DNA from: JAXLVB01 sp046329195
GTDB lineage: Bacteria; Bacteroidota; Bacteroidia; Cytophagales; Spirosomataceae
Direction of reading: 5' to 3'
Assembly: GCA_046329195.1 (NCBI GenBank)
Contig: JAXLVB010000002.1
Location: forward strand, 2,108,001 to 2,172,000
DNA: 64,000 nucleotides
Shown: one piece after another, positions 8,626 to 16,361 of the stretch
Numbering within the stretch: the first letter of the stretch is position 1
How the letters are laid out: every line of letters begins with the position of its first letter
The notes under the pieces: generated by a model
The model's database searches: none
What the model was told of the DNA's origin: nothing
The model's input: only the letters and a program-made list of their open reading frames with translations
Program-made: the position numbers and the translations under genes

Positions 8626-9528
8626 ATGCCCGAACTCGACCGCATCCGGCAAATGCTCTTGGAGCAAGGATACATCACCGAACCTTCTGTTGTGATGTCG
8701 GTGTTTTTGTCCTTGCAACTCAACAAGCCGCTGCTGATTGAAGGACCTGCCGGCGTGGGCAAAACCGAAATTGCCAAAGTGATGGCTCGGGCCTTGGACA
8801 CCGACCTCATTCGCCTGCAATGCTACGAAGGCTTGGATGCCTCTCATGCGCTGTATGAGTGGAACTACCAGCGGCAACTTCTCTATCTGAAAACCTTAGA
8901 GGTAGCTCCTACAGCAGGCGAGTCGGCTAGTGGAGTAGAAGATGAAATTTTTGGCGAACGGTTTCTGATGAAACGCCCTGTTTTACAGGCCATTACTCAC
9001 CCTAAAAAAGCCGTTTTGCTGATTGATGAAATAGACCGAGCCGACGAAGAATTTGAAAGTTTTTTGCTTGAAGTCCTCTCCGACTGGCAAATCACCATCC
9101 CCGAAATCGGCACCATCAAAGCCCATCATATTCCGCAGGTTATCATCACGGGCAACCGAGTACGAGAACTCTCCGAAGCCCTGCGCCGCCGCTGCTTGTA
9201 CTTATGGATTGACTACCCTACCTTCGAGAAAGAAGTCCAGATTGTGCAACAAAAAGTACCCCGGATTGACCACGTACTGGCCGAACAAATCTGTCGGTTT
9301 ATGCAGGAGTTACGGCAGCTAAAACTGGAGAAAACCCCAGGCATAGCCGAAACCCTCGACTGGGCCGAAGCCTTGGCCACACTCCACTTCGACTACTTAG
9401 ATAAGTCACTGATTGAGCAGACTTTAGGGGTCATTCTGAAAGACTGGAAAGACACCCGTAGCGTGCAACTCTCGCTTACCGAGTTGCTCGAAAAAACGGG
9501 CATTGTATCCAAATGGGATGAACTATGA
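8626..9528 (+). CDS. MoxR-family AAA+ ATPase
   Basis: The 300-residue AAA+ protein has Walker A GPAGVGKTE (near residue 39), Walker B VLLIDEIDRADEEFE, sensor 1 VIITGNRVRELSEALRRR, and a C-terminal helical lid. MoxR ATPases act as chaperones that insert metals or assemble complexes together with a von Willebrand factor A partner. The next gene encodes exactly such a partner and overlaps it by four bases (ATGA), so they are translationally coupled. The sequence is closest in style to the CoxD-like subgroup. Confidence 0.88.
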   Translation: MPELDRIRQMLLEQGYITEPSVVMSVFLSLQLNKPLLIEGPAGVGKTEIAKVMARALDTDLIRLQCYEGLDASHALYEWNYQRQLLYLKTLEVAPTAGESASGVEDEIFGERFLMKRPVLQAITHPKKAVLLIDEIDRADEEFESFLLEVLSDWQITIPEIGTIKAHHIPQVIITGNRVRELSEALRRRCLYLWIDYPTFEKEVQIVQQKVPRIDHVLAEQICRFMQELRQLKLEKTPGIAETLDWAEALATLHFDYLDKSLIEQTLGVILKDWKDTRSVQLSLTELLEKTGIVSKWDEL

Positions 9529-10652
9529 TTCGCCGCCACACCTCGCTATCGCTCAATGTGCTGGCCTTTTGTGGCTTTTTGCGGAGCAATGGCTTTGTAG
9601 TAGGCCCCGAAGAAGAAGCCCTTGCCTTACGTGGACTGGCTTGTGTTCCGCTTGAGGAGAAAGCCTTGTTTAAAGACGTACTCAGGGCTACGCTGGTGCG
9701 GAAGGTGCAGCAATTACCTGTTTTTGAAAAACTGTTTGACCACTACTGGAAAGAATTAGATAAAGCGCTGGACTCCAAAATTACAGAGGACGCTCGCCAG
9801 CGCAATCAGCGTAGCAAACCCCAACAAGCGCCTTCGTTGCAAGCCTTGAAGTCGTGGTTGTATGGCAATAAACCCAGCGAAGAAACCGAGATAGCCACGT
9901 ACAGCACGCACGAGAGCCTTAGTAAGCGAGATTTTTCGACGATTCCTGCCGACGAACTCGATGAACTTATGCAGCGGATTCGGATGATAGCCCGTACACT
10001 GGCCAACCGGGTGAATCGGCGTTATCAGCGCAGCCGCAACTCCACAGCATTGTTTGACCTCCGCAACACCCTCCGTAAAAATCTGCGCCGAGGGGGCGAG
10101 TTGCTCGAACTGGCCTATCGCAAACCCAAGAAAAACCGCCTCAAGCTGGTGGTGCTTTGTGATGTTAGCAAGTCCATGGACTTGTACAGTAGCTTTTTGA
10201 TTCAGTTTATCTATGCGTTTCAGTCGGTGTATCGGCGCATCGAAACGTTTGTATTTAGCACTTCGCTGCATCGGATTTCGGCAGAGTTGAAACAGCAACA
10301 TTTTCAAACAGCCTTACAGGAACTATCCGACAAGGTGGTGGGGTGGTCGGGAGGAACGCAGATTGGCCAAAGCCTCGCCAGCTTTGTACAGGACTACAGC
10401 CGCCTACTTGACAAGCAGACTATTGTCCTGATTCTGAGCGATGGCTGGGACACTGGCGATACCGATGCCCTTGCCGACAGCATGGCCTTGATTCATCAAA
10501 AAGCTCGAAAAGTGATTTGGATGAACCCTTTGGCGGGCAATCCGCAGTATGAGCCCACGGTGCAAGGGATGCAGGCTGCCATGCCTTACGTTGATATTTT
10601 TGCACCCGCACACAACGCCGAAAGCCTTCAGAAGATTGGAAAATGGCTTTGA
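9525..10652 (+). CDS. VWA-domain protein, CoxE-like partner of the MoxR ATPase
   Basis: The 375-residue product has a basic helical N-terminal half and a C-terminal von Willebrand A domain from about residue 200. The MIDAS motif DVSKSMD and a downstream GGTQIGQSL segment can coordinate a metal ion. Its start overlaps the end of the MoxR gene by four bases. In the CoxD/CoxE type of system the pair remodels a client metalloenzyme, but no obvious client (for example a molybdenum hydroxylase) is encoded nearby. The function therefore remains general: ATP-driven maturation of an unknown complex. Confidence 0.85.
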   Translation: MIRRHTSLSLNVLAFCGFLRSNGFVVGPEEEALALRGLACVPLEEKALFKDVLRATLVRKVQQLPVFEKLFDHYWKELDKALDSKITEDARQRNQRSKPQQAPSLQALKSWLYGNKPSEETEIATYSTHESLSKRDFSTIPADELDELMQRIRMIARTLANRVNRRYQRSRNSTALFDLRNTLRKNLRRGGELLELAYRKPKKNRLKLVVLCDVSKSMDLYSSFLIQFIYAFQSVYRRIETFVFSTSLHRISAELKQQHFQTALQELSDKVVGWSGGTQIGQSLASFVQDYSRLLDKQTIVLILSDGWDTGDTDALADSMALIHQKARKVIWMNPLAGNPQYEPTVQGMQAAMPYVDIFAPAHNAESLQKIGKWL

Positions 10653-10754
10653 CGAACTGTATTTGTGTGGTGTGAGCAGGACATAAACGACTTGCTTCTT
10701 CCACTTTTGTCGCCCTCAGCAGGTTTTCGCACAAGCCCTGTTAAAGATTGCTTT

Positions 10755-10790
10755 CGCCTGTGTAGTGCGGTGAGGACACCGACCACGGCG
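10755..10790. repeat. REP-like bipartite hairpin
   Basis: The inner stem CGGTG/CACCG (10768-10772, 10777-10781) closes an AGGA tetraloop, and outer arms CGCC (10755-10758) and GGCG (10787-10790) also pair. It is nearly the same as the copy at 11619-11654. Confidence 0.65.
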
Positions 10791-10887
10791 GAGCACTCCA
10801 GACATTCTACCTCATTGACCATCTGTATCAAAAAACGCTACGGATAGGGGGAAAACTGAATATTGTGTTGATACATGGGTTTAGTTT

Positions 10888-11082
10888 TTAGTTGATTATC
10901 ATTGATTTATGCCGACTTTTGCTTGCGCCTGTTTGTTGGTGGACAAACACCAACAACGGAGGAAAAATACTATTTGCGAAATCACCAATAGGGTAAATCA
11001 GATTATTAGCGATTTTACTTAAATCACATTTAGCAGTGTTCTCCTGCAAGATTTTTTCTGAAAGTAATTTTTTAGTAATCAT
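10888..11082 (-). pseudogene. truncated immunity-protein frame (candidate) ending in a REP-like repeat
   Basis: The minus-strand frame starts with an ATG at 11082 that overlaps the TGA of the toxin fragment by four bases. That is the typical spacing of an immunity gene behind a polymorphic-toxin tip. About 40 residues (MITKKLLSEKILQENTAKCD and on to FANSIF) look like genuine protein. The rest is translated repeat DNA from the hairpin at 10934-10955, so the original 3' end is lost. The immunity role rests only on position and overlap. Confidence 0.4.
10934..10959. repeat. REP-like hairpin at the broken end of the immunity frame
   Basis: An 8-bp stem (TGTTGGTG / CACCAACA) encloses GACAAA and is followed by ACGG. 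It is preceded by CGCCTG, like the copies at 10755 and 11619. It marks the point where the truncated frame on the minus strand loses coding character. Confidence 0.55.
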
Positions 11083-11606
11083 GGGAATGGGTAATATGTC
11101 AGAATTATACTTTCTCTATGAGTACCTTTAAAATAATCTCGTAGTTGGTTTAATGATTCCATATCATTTATCAACCATTCTATTTTAAGATTATGTAAAC
11201 GACCCGCTGCCAATTGATCATCAACTTCTTTCAGAACTTTGACTCTAAGCAGTTCAATGGTATCCTTTATTCTATATGGGGAGGTCGGATTCCCTGAAGA
11301 ATATTTAGAATCTTGTAGAATATTACCTCCTGTTCTATAATCAAACTCGACGTAACGTTCACCGTTCCAAATGTAGTATGATTCGTTCAGTGAGCTAATA
11401 TTTGCCTGCATTTTATCTGCCAATGGATCAACAGCTCTGCCTTTTTTTTCTCTCCAAAACCCTTCTTTATAGGGTCTTACAGGAAGTTCGGGGTAGATTG
11501 CACCAAAGATAGGTAGCCGTCTGTGACGGGGTCGCCCAGACGGCCAGCCTACCAAACGACCTCGCCAAGAAAATATCCTTATCCTCGTTGTGCGTAGCGA
11601 GCACAA
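11079..11606 (-). pseudogene. orphan C-terminal restriction-endonuclease-fold toxin domain (polymorphic toxin remnant)
   Basis: Real protein character begins near base 11501 (GAIYPELPVRPYKEGFW) and runs to the stop at 11079, about 140 residues. The part before that is translated repeat DNA. The segment WNGERYVEFDYRTGGNILQ, with DSK right after it, has the D...D-x-K layout of PD-(D/E)XK nuclease toxins. The tail IEWLINDMESLNQLRDYF followed by ILTYYP resembles Tox-REase tips of RHS or other polymorphic toxins. No delivery domain or signal precedes it. It looks like a displaced tip module or a remnant left by recombination, flanked on both sides by REP-like hairpins. The family is inferred from motif layout only. 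Confidence 0.5.
11512..11553. repeat. inverted repeat CCGTCTG...CAGACGG
   Basis: Arms CCGTCTG (11517-11523) and CAGACGG (11537-11543) flank a 13-base loop, with a second pairing of GGTAG (11512-11516) and CTACC (11549-11553). It lies where the toxin fragment loses coding character. Confidence 0.55.
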
Positions 11607-11654
11607 CAGAGGTGCTCTCGCCTGTGTGGGGCGGTGAAGACACCGACCACGGCG
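11587..11654. repeat. hairpin pair including a REP-like element
   Basis: GTTGTGC/GCACAAC (11587-11593, 11601-11607) is followed by a REP-like hairpin: outer arms CGCC (11619-11622) and GGCG (11651-11654), inner stem CGGTG/CACCG (11632-11636, 11641-11645), tetraloop AAGA. The inner part matches the 10755 copy almost base for base. Confidence 0.6.
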
Positions 11655-11878
11655 GATTCATTTTTTTTCCCCTTAGCACCCTCTGTTTTTGCTTTTACAA
11701 AAGAGAATGATTATCCTGCACTCAATTTTTGATACAATTTGCCAATTTTGACAATATAGCAACGGGTTAATCCTTGATTTTTTATTGGAATACCTCAAAA
11801 CACCTCTCCCCTAGTACGTTGCTTTCGGTACTCCGATTTGAAACTTAGATAAAAAAACGACTCAAACCTCATCACCTC

Positions 11879-12901
11879 ATGCAACCTATCCCTATCAAAA
11901 CCACGGTAGTAGGCTCGATGCCTTTTCCGGGTTGGCTTGAATTTGCTTCGCAGCACCTCGACCAATTTGGCCCTGCCGACCTCGCCGAGCTGATTGACGA
12001 CGCCGTAGTGGCCTCTATCCACGACCAAGTCGGCGCAGGCCTCGACGTAATCACCGATGGCGAACAAACTCGCCTTGATTTCAACCTCTCGTTTTACGGC
12101 TTCATCAAAGGAATACAGCCTAACCATACCGAAACTCGCAAGTTTGGCCCTCCAGCCCATGACCAGCGAGGCAAGCATACCATTGTGGCACCACTCACTG
12201 CCCCCAAAGGTTTGGGGGTCGTAGAAGAATACAAACGTCTTCAGCGCCTAGCTCCGGCCTGGAAAATATTAAAAGCCTCGGTACCAGGGCCTTACACCCT
12301 GTCGGGCAGGCTATTACCGGGTGAAGTCTATGCAGACCGTTGGGCCATTACCGAGGCACTCATGCCTTTGGTATCCAGCGAATTAGAAGCCTTGGTAGCA
12401 GCAGGTTGCCAAGAAATTTGTATTGATGAACCCTCCATGAGTTGCTATGCGTACCGAGAGGACACCCAGCGATTTGTGGATATTTTTAACCGCACCGTCA
12501 AGTCAATTGTAGGCCAGACACGCATCGGCACGCATTTGTGCTTTGGAAACTTTAAGGGGCGGTCGGTAGGTAAAAAGTCCATTGCCCCGATGCTCCCCGA
12601 TTTTTTGGAGCTCACCGTGGACGAACTACATACGGAAATGACGATTCTGAATTTTGCCGAAATCCACTTAATGGAACAGTTTGCCGAGAAAATGGACGTG
12701 GCCGTAGGCGTTATTGATGTCAAGAGTTATTACATCGAAACCATCGAGGATGTCATGGAGCGCATCCAACAATGCCTACGGTACATTCCAGCCGAAAAAC
12801 TGGCCGTAGCGCCCGACTGTGGCATGAGCCAAACGGCTCGTTGGGCTACTCGCCAAAAACTTACGGCCATGTGCGAAGCTGCCAAGCGATTACGAAAATA
12901 G
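11879..12901 (+). CDS. cobalamin-independent methionine synthase (MetE C-terminal domain) family protein
   Basis: The 340-residue protein has the MetE catalytic barrel but no N-terminal MetE half. TTVVGSMPFPGWLEFA is the usual opening, DVITDGEQTRLDF and ICIDEPSMS are core substrate elements. Candidate zinc ligands are GTHLCFGN (His and Cys), a Glu near AEIHLMEQ and the Cys of VAPDCGMSQTAR. Proteins of this size are core-MetE or methyltransferases taking the methyl group from sources other than folate; true methionine synthase activity cannot be assumed. It stands alone, preceded by 270 bases containing the REP pair and a long A/T-rich stretch. Confidence 0.85.
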   Translation: MQPIPIKTTVVGSMPFPGWLEFASQHLDQFGPADLAELIDDAVVASIHDQVGAGLDVITDGEQTRLDFNLSFYGFIKGIQPNHTETRKFGPPAHDQRGKHTIVAPLTAPKGLGVVEEYKRLQRLAPAWKILKASVPGPYTLSGRLLPGEVYADRWAITEALMPLVSSELEALVAAGCQEICIDEPSMSCYAYREDTQRFVDIFNRTVKSIVGQTRIGTHLCFGNFKGRSVGKKSIAPMLPDFLELTVDELHTEMTILNFAEIHLMEQFAEKMDVAVGVIDVKSYYIETIEDVMERIQQCLRYIPAEKLAVAPDCGMSQTARWATRQKLTAMCEAAKRLRK

Positions 12902-12985
12902 AAGGGTTTCAAACGCTGGCCTTTCTACCAATTTGATGAATAGCTACACCGAACTAGTTAATTGATACACCGTAGCGACGGTCGC

Positions 12986-13080
12986 CACCGAGTATTTCAG
13001 AGTTATACACGGAGTAACACCTAGTATCATGTAAAACTCAGTGAAACTCGGTGGATTTTTAAACTTTGTGTTACTCCGTG
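12986..13080. repeat. dispersed four-arm inverted repeat, copy 2
   Basis: Arms are arranged A-B-A'-B': CACCGAGTATTTCA (12986-12999), CACGGAGTAACAC (13008-13020), GTGAAACTCGGTG (13041-13053) and GTGTTACTCCGTG (13068-13080). B/B' is perfect (13 of 13) and A/A' nearly so, while nested pairing A/B' is worse. The same layout as at 5749-5838. The element fills most of the 289-base gap between the MetE-like and GNAT genes. Confidence 0.75.
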
Positions 13081-13190
13081 GTAAAAAGATACAAAAATAT
13101 TTTTTTACTTTTACTTAGGTTGATAGTCTGCCTATTGATTAGCAACTTTAAAGTACTCAACTTTCTGGAAAGAAAAGCCTCCAATACCTT

Positions 13191-13697
13191 ATGCTTCGTA
13201 CTTCTCGCCTCCGCCTTATTGATGCTGACCTTGATGCTTGGGATGCCTTCATGCGAGGCAATCATATTTTAAGTCGAGCGTTGGGGGCTAATGTCCCAAA
13301 AAACTGGACTGAAAACGCCGACGCTTTTCCGATGTTTATTGAGATGGTGCGCCACAACCCCGATTTGGTGATTTGGGGAGCAAAATTCATCATTTACGTA
13401 CCCGAAAACCTACTCATTGGCTCTTGTGGCTACAAAGGCAAGCCCAACGAGGCTGGCGAAGTAGAAATTGGCTATGAGATTAAGGCCTCGCATCGAGAAA
13501 AAGGACTGGCTACCGAAGCAGCTCGGGCACTGATTGATTTTGCCTTTAACGACGAGCGAGTCAGCAAGGTAATTGCCCATACACTCCCCTTCAAAAACCC
13601 CTCGACCAGCGTGCTACTCAAACTCGGCTTTGTCCAAACGGGCGAAGCCCAAGACCCCGACGAAGGCACTGTTTGGCGCTGGGAACTCCCACGGTGA
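13191..13697 (+). CDS. GNAT-family N-acetyltransferase (RimJ/RimL type)
   Basis: The 168-residue protein starts with TSRLRLIDADLDAWDAF, the usual beta1-alpha1 of RimJ/RimL-like acetyltransferases. The acetyl-CoA site is EIGYEIKASHREKGLATEAA, with the R/Q-x-x-G-x-G/A loop represented by HREKGLA. The C-terminal NPSTSVLLKLGFVQTGEAQD is the conserved final helix and strand. It acetylates an amino group on a protein, peptide or small molecule not identifiable from sequence. The last base of its TGA is the first of the next gene's ATG, so the two genes form one transcript. Confidence 0.88.
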   Translation: MLRTSRLRLIDADLDAWDAFMRGNHILSRALGANVPKNWTENADAFPMFIEMVRHNPDLVIWGAKFIIYVPENLLIGSCGYKGKPNEAGEVEIGYEIKASHREKGLATEAARALIDFAFNDERVSKVIAHTLPFKNPSTSVLLKLGFVQTGEAQDPDEGTVWRWELPR

Positions 13698-14545
13698 TGA
13701 TGATAAAACCTGTTCAACAAGACGAGCAACTGCTCCATGACATCCTTCGGTCAGTCAACCACCTCGATGGTTTTCGGGTATGGTGGCTGGGCCAAAGTGG
13801 CTTTTTGCTTCAGTGGCAAGGAAAGCACTTGCTGTTTGACCCCTATCTGTCAGACTCACTTACCCACAAATATGCCCATACCGACAAGCCCCACACTCGC
13901 CTGAGCAAACGGGTGATTGCCCCAGCGCTCTTGCCCCCCATTGATATTGTAACGAGTAGCCACAACCACACCGACCATTTGGACGCCGATACCCTACTGC
14001 CCATCTTAGCCAAAAATCCTGCTATTCAACTCATTATACCAGAGGCAAACCGGCAGTTTGTGAGCGAACGCTTGGGATGCGAGCTTGACTTTCCGATCGG
14101 GATGAACGACCAAGAACCCATCGGGGCGCAAGAGTTCACGTTTTATGGGATTCCTGCCGCCCACAACGAATTGGAACGAGACGCCAACGGCTACCTCAAG
14201 TTCATGGGCTATGTGGTTAAGTTTGGCGATTTTTCAGTGTATCATAGTGGCGATACGCTCTGGTACGACGACATCGTGGAGCATTTGTTGCCTCACCAAA
14301 TAGACATTGCTTTTTTGCCCATCAATGGCAACAAGCCAGAGCGCCGTGTAGCTGGCAATCTTAACGCCGAAGAAGCGGCTCGTTTGGGCAAGGCCATTAA
14401 GGCTAAATTGGTGATTCCGCATCATTATGACCTTTTTGCGTTTAATACCGAAGACCCTCAGCGGTTTGTAGAACAGGCCTTCTACTATCAAACGCCGCAC
14501 CGAGTCTTGCAGTTGGGAGAGGGTATATCGTATCCGTTGTTGTAA
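13697..14545 (+). CDS. MBL-fold metal-dependent hydrolase (UlaG/RomA-like)
   Basis: The start is set at the ATG at 13697, which shares one base with the preceding stop; an upstream TTG in the acetyltransferase gene is rejected. The 282-residue product has the zinc motif SSHNHTDHLD (HxHxDH), then PAAHNELE and VYHSGDTLWYDD (metal Asp), FLPINGNKPERR and a late IPHHYDLF histidine. This order is typical of the UlaG/N-acyl-phosphatidylethanolamine phospholipase-like branch of the metallo-beta-lactamase fold. The substrate is unknown. Co-transcription with the GNAT gene is likely. Confidence 0.88.
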   Translation: MMIKPVQQDEQLLHDILRSVNHLDGFRVWWLGQSGFLLQWQGKHLLFDPYLSDSLTHKYAHTDKPHTRLSKRVIAPALLPPIDIVTSSHNHTDHLDADTLLPILAKNPAIQLIIPEANRQFVSERLGCELDFPIGMNDQEPIGAQEFTFYGIPAAHNELERDANGYLKFMGYVVKFGDFSVYHSGDTLWYDDIVEHLLPHQIDIAFLPINGNKPERRVAGNLNAEEAARLGKAIKAKLVIPHHYDLFAFNTEDPQRFVEQAFYYQTPHRVLQLGEGISYPLL

Positions 14546-14552
14546 CGTTCGC

Positions 14553-14588
14553 CTCACCCCCAACCCCTCTCCATGCTGGAGAGGTGAG
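14553..14588. repeat. palindromic repeat CCTCTCCA-TGC-TGGAGAGG
   Basis: The core palindrome (14566-14584) has 8-bp arms around TGC, and CTCACC (14553-14558) pairs with GGTGAG (14583-14588). A related core occurs twice inside the element at 39018-39191. It lies eight bases after the MBL gene and may also act as a terminator. Confidence 0.65.
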
Positions 14589-14626
14589 CTAAGTTACTGA
14601 TTATCAAAATCCTTTTCCCAAGAGAA

Positions 14627-14768
14627 AGATTTAGGCTGACTGCTGGACAAAAAGAGGTCTACCAATACGGAAGGCTCAAGCGAGGGTGCTTGAACTAGGT
14701 CGTAGGGGCGTATGGCTTACGCCCAATCGGCGTCAATTTAAATTTTGTCCAGCAATCAGAGATTTAAG
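14627..14768. mobile_element. MITE with terminal inverted repeats and target-site duplication
   Basis: The inverted ends CTGACTGCTGGACAAAAA (from 14636) and ATTTTGTCCAGCAATCAG (to 14759) bound a 124-base element. Directly outside, AGATTTAGG (14627-14635) and AGATTTAAG (14760-14768) form an 8-of-9 direct repeat, consistent with a target-site duplication. The interior holds the hairpin GGGGCGTA...TACGCCC near 14704-14723. The element carries no gene; a 76-codon frame across its right end is not protein-like. Confidence 0.7.
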
Positions 14769-14912
14769 ACGGTTCGCTATTGCGATGAGGCAAAATAGGG
14801 CTGATTATCAACCATCTATCTTTTTGCCTGACGGCTATGGTTTGCCACAAACCGAGAAGGCGAGCGAAAAACTTCGTTTGACGACCTCTATAATTTGTAG
14901 TATCTTGCTTGC

Positions 14913-16355
14913 GTGAAAACCCATACGCTTCCTTCTGATTATTTAGAAAAACGATTTCCCCACGAACCTACGCCTGGGCAGTTGCAGTTTTTTGCCCAAA
15001 TGGACCGTTTTTTGCTTGATGACGACCCTTTTGCCGACTTAGTTTTTTTGCTCAAAGGGTATGCAGGTACAGGTAAAACCACCCTCATTGGTATTCTGAT
15101 AAAAGTACTGAAGCATTTTGGTTGGAAGGCCGTTTTGCTGGCTCCCACTGGCCGGGCGGCTAAGGTGATGACACAATATTCTAACAAGAAATCGCTAACC
15201 ATTCACAAAAAAATCTACCGACAAGTCTCTAATCCGTACACGGGTAACTTAGAATTCAAACGCCAAGATAACCCTCACACGCAAACGTTGTTTATCGTGG
15301 ATGAAGCCTCGATGATTTCGGACGATATGGAGTTTGGCACCAATGGCCTCCTCACCGACCTCATCGAGTTTGTGTTCACATCGGGCAAAGAAGAAGACCC
15401 TCGCAACAAACTCATGTTTGTAGGCGATACCGCTCAGTTGCCACCGGTAGGCAAAAACATCAGTCCGGCACTGGATGCCGACTACCTGCGCTCGCACTTT
15501 CATATTGGTGTGGCCCAACAAGAACTCACCGAGGTGATGCGGCAGGCGGCTTTGTCAGGGATTTTGTTCAACGCTACTAACCTGCGAGACCTACTCCGCA
15601 CTCCTTCGGACGAACTGGTGGACATTCGATTCAAAACCAAGGGCTATCGAGACATTTACAAGATGGGCTCCGACCGCCTCGAAGACGGTATTCATTATGC
15701 CTACAGGAAATTTGAGCGAGAGAATTGCATTATCGTCACCCGGAGCAACAAAAACGCCGTGTTGTATAACCGCTACATCCGCCAGCGGATATTGGAGCAA
15801 GAAGACGAACTGAATACCAACGACTTGCTCATGATTGTGCGTAACAATTATCATTGGCTCGACGAGGAATCGGCGGCGGGGTTCTTGGCCAATGGCGAGT
15901 TTGTAGAAGTAAAACGGATTCGGCGCACCGAAGAGTTGTACGGTTTTCGCTTTGCTACTGTTGTGCTCAAGCTGATTGATTACCCAGAACAAGAAGAGTT
16001 TGAAGCCAAAATCATTCTGGATACGCTGTATTCAGACACAGCTTCGCTGAGTCGTGAGCAGAATCGTAACTTGTACGAGGCCATCCAAGAAGAGTACATG
16101 CACATTGTGAGCAAACGAGAACGCAACGAAGCCATGCGAAAAGACCCTTATTTGAACGCCTTGCAGGTGAAGTTTGCGTATGCGCTCACCTGCCACAAAT
16201 CACAAGGTGGACAGTGGAGTGCGGTGTTTGTGGATCAAGGTTTTTTGACCGAAGACCAAATCAATCAAGAGTTTGTGCGTTGGCTTTACACGGCCATCAC
16301 CCGTGCCACCGACGAAGTGTTCTTACTCAATTTTCACCAGAAATTCTTTGAGTAG
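14913..16355 (+). CDS. RecD-like ATP-dependent DNA helicase (superfamily 1B)
   Basis: The reading frame starts with GTG at 14913. The 480-residue protein shows the SF1 motifs in order: Walker A GYAGTGKTTL (near residue 49), LLAPTGRAAK (Ia), IVDEASMI (Walker B), VGDTAQLPPVG (III), a LTEVMRQ segment (IV), and CHKSQGGQW plus YTAITRA (V-VI). This is the RecD/ExoV-alpha helicase core without the N-terminal OB and barrel parts of RecD2. It likely unwinds DNA 5' to 3' in repair. It is close behind a MITE, and its promoter must lie within or just after that element. Confidence 0.9.
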   Translation: MKTHTLPSDYLEKRFPHEPTPGQLQFFAQMDRFLLDDDPFADLVFLLKGYAGTGKTTLIGILIKVLKHFGWKAVLLAPTGRAAKVMTQYSNKKSLTIHKKIYRQVSNPYTGNLEFKRQDNPHTQTLFIVDEASMISDDMEFGTNGLLTDLIEFVFTSGKEEDPRNKLMFVGDTAQLPPVGKNISPALDADYLRSHFHIGVAQQELTEVMRQAALSGILFNATNLRDLLRTPSDELVDIRFKTKGYRDIYKMGSDRLEDGIHYAYRKFERENCIIVTRSNKNAVLYNRYIRQRILEQEDELNTNDLLMIVRNNYHWLDEESAAGFLANGEFVEVKRIRRTEELYGFRFATVVLKLIDYPEQEEFEAKIILDTLYSDTASLSREQNRNLYEAIQEEYMHIVSKRERNEAMRKDPYLNALQVKFAYALTCHKSQGGQWSAVFVDQGFLTEDQINQEFVRWLYTAITRATDEVFLLNFHQKFFE

Positions 16356-16361
16356 TCATCG

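Noticed and set aside
10665..10847. 60-codon plus-strand frame after the VWA gene
   Set aside because: It lies across a REP-like hairpin and has no homologous look or start context.
13066..13272. 68-codon hydrophobic plus-strand frame before the acetyltransferase
   Set aside because: It overlaps the four-arm repeat and the start of the GNAT gene in another frame; the hydrophobicity comes from A/T-rich DNA.
14686..14916. 76-codon plus-strand frame ahead of the helicase
   Set aside because: It starts inside the MITE and crosses its right end; composition is not protein-like.
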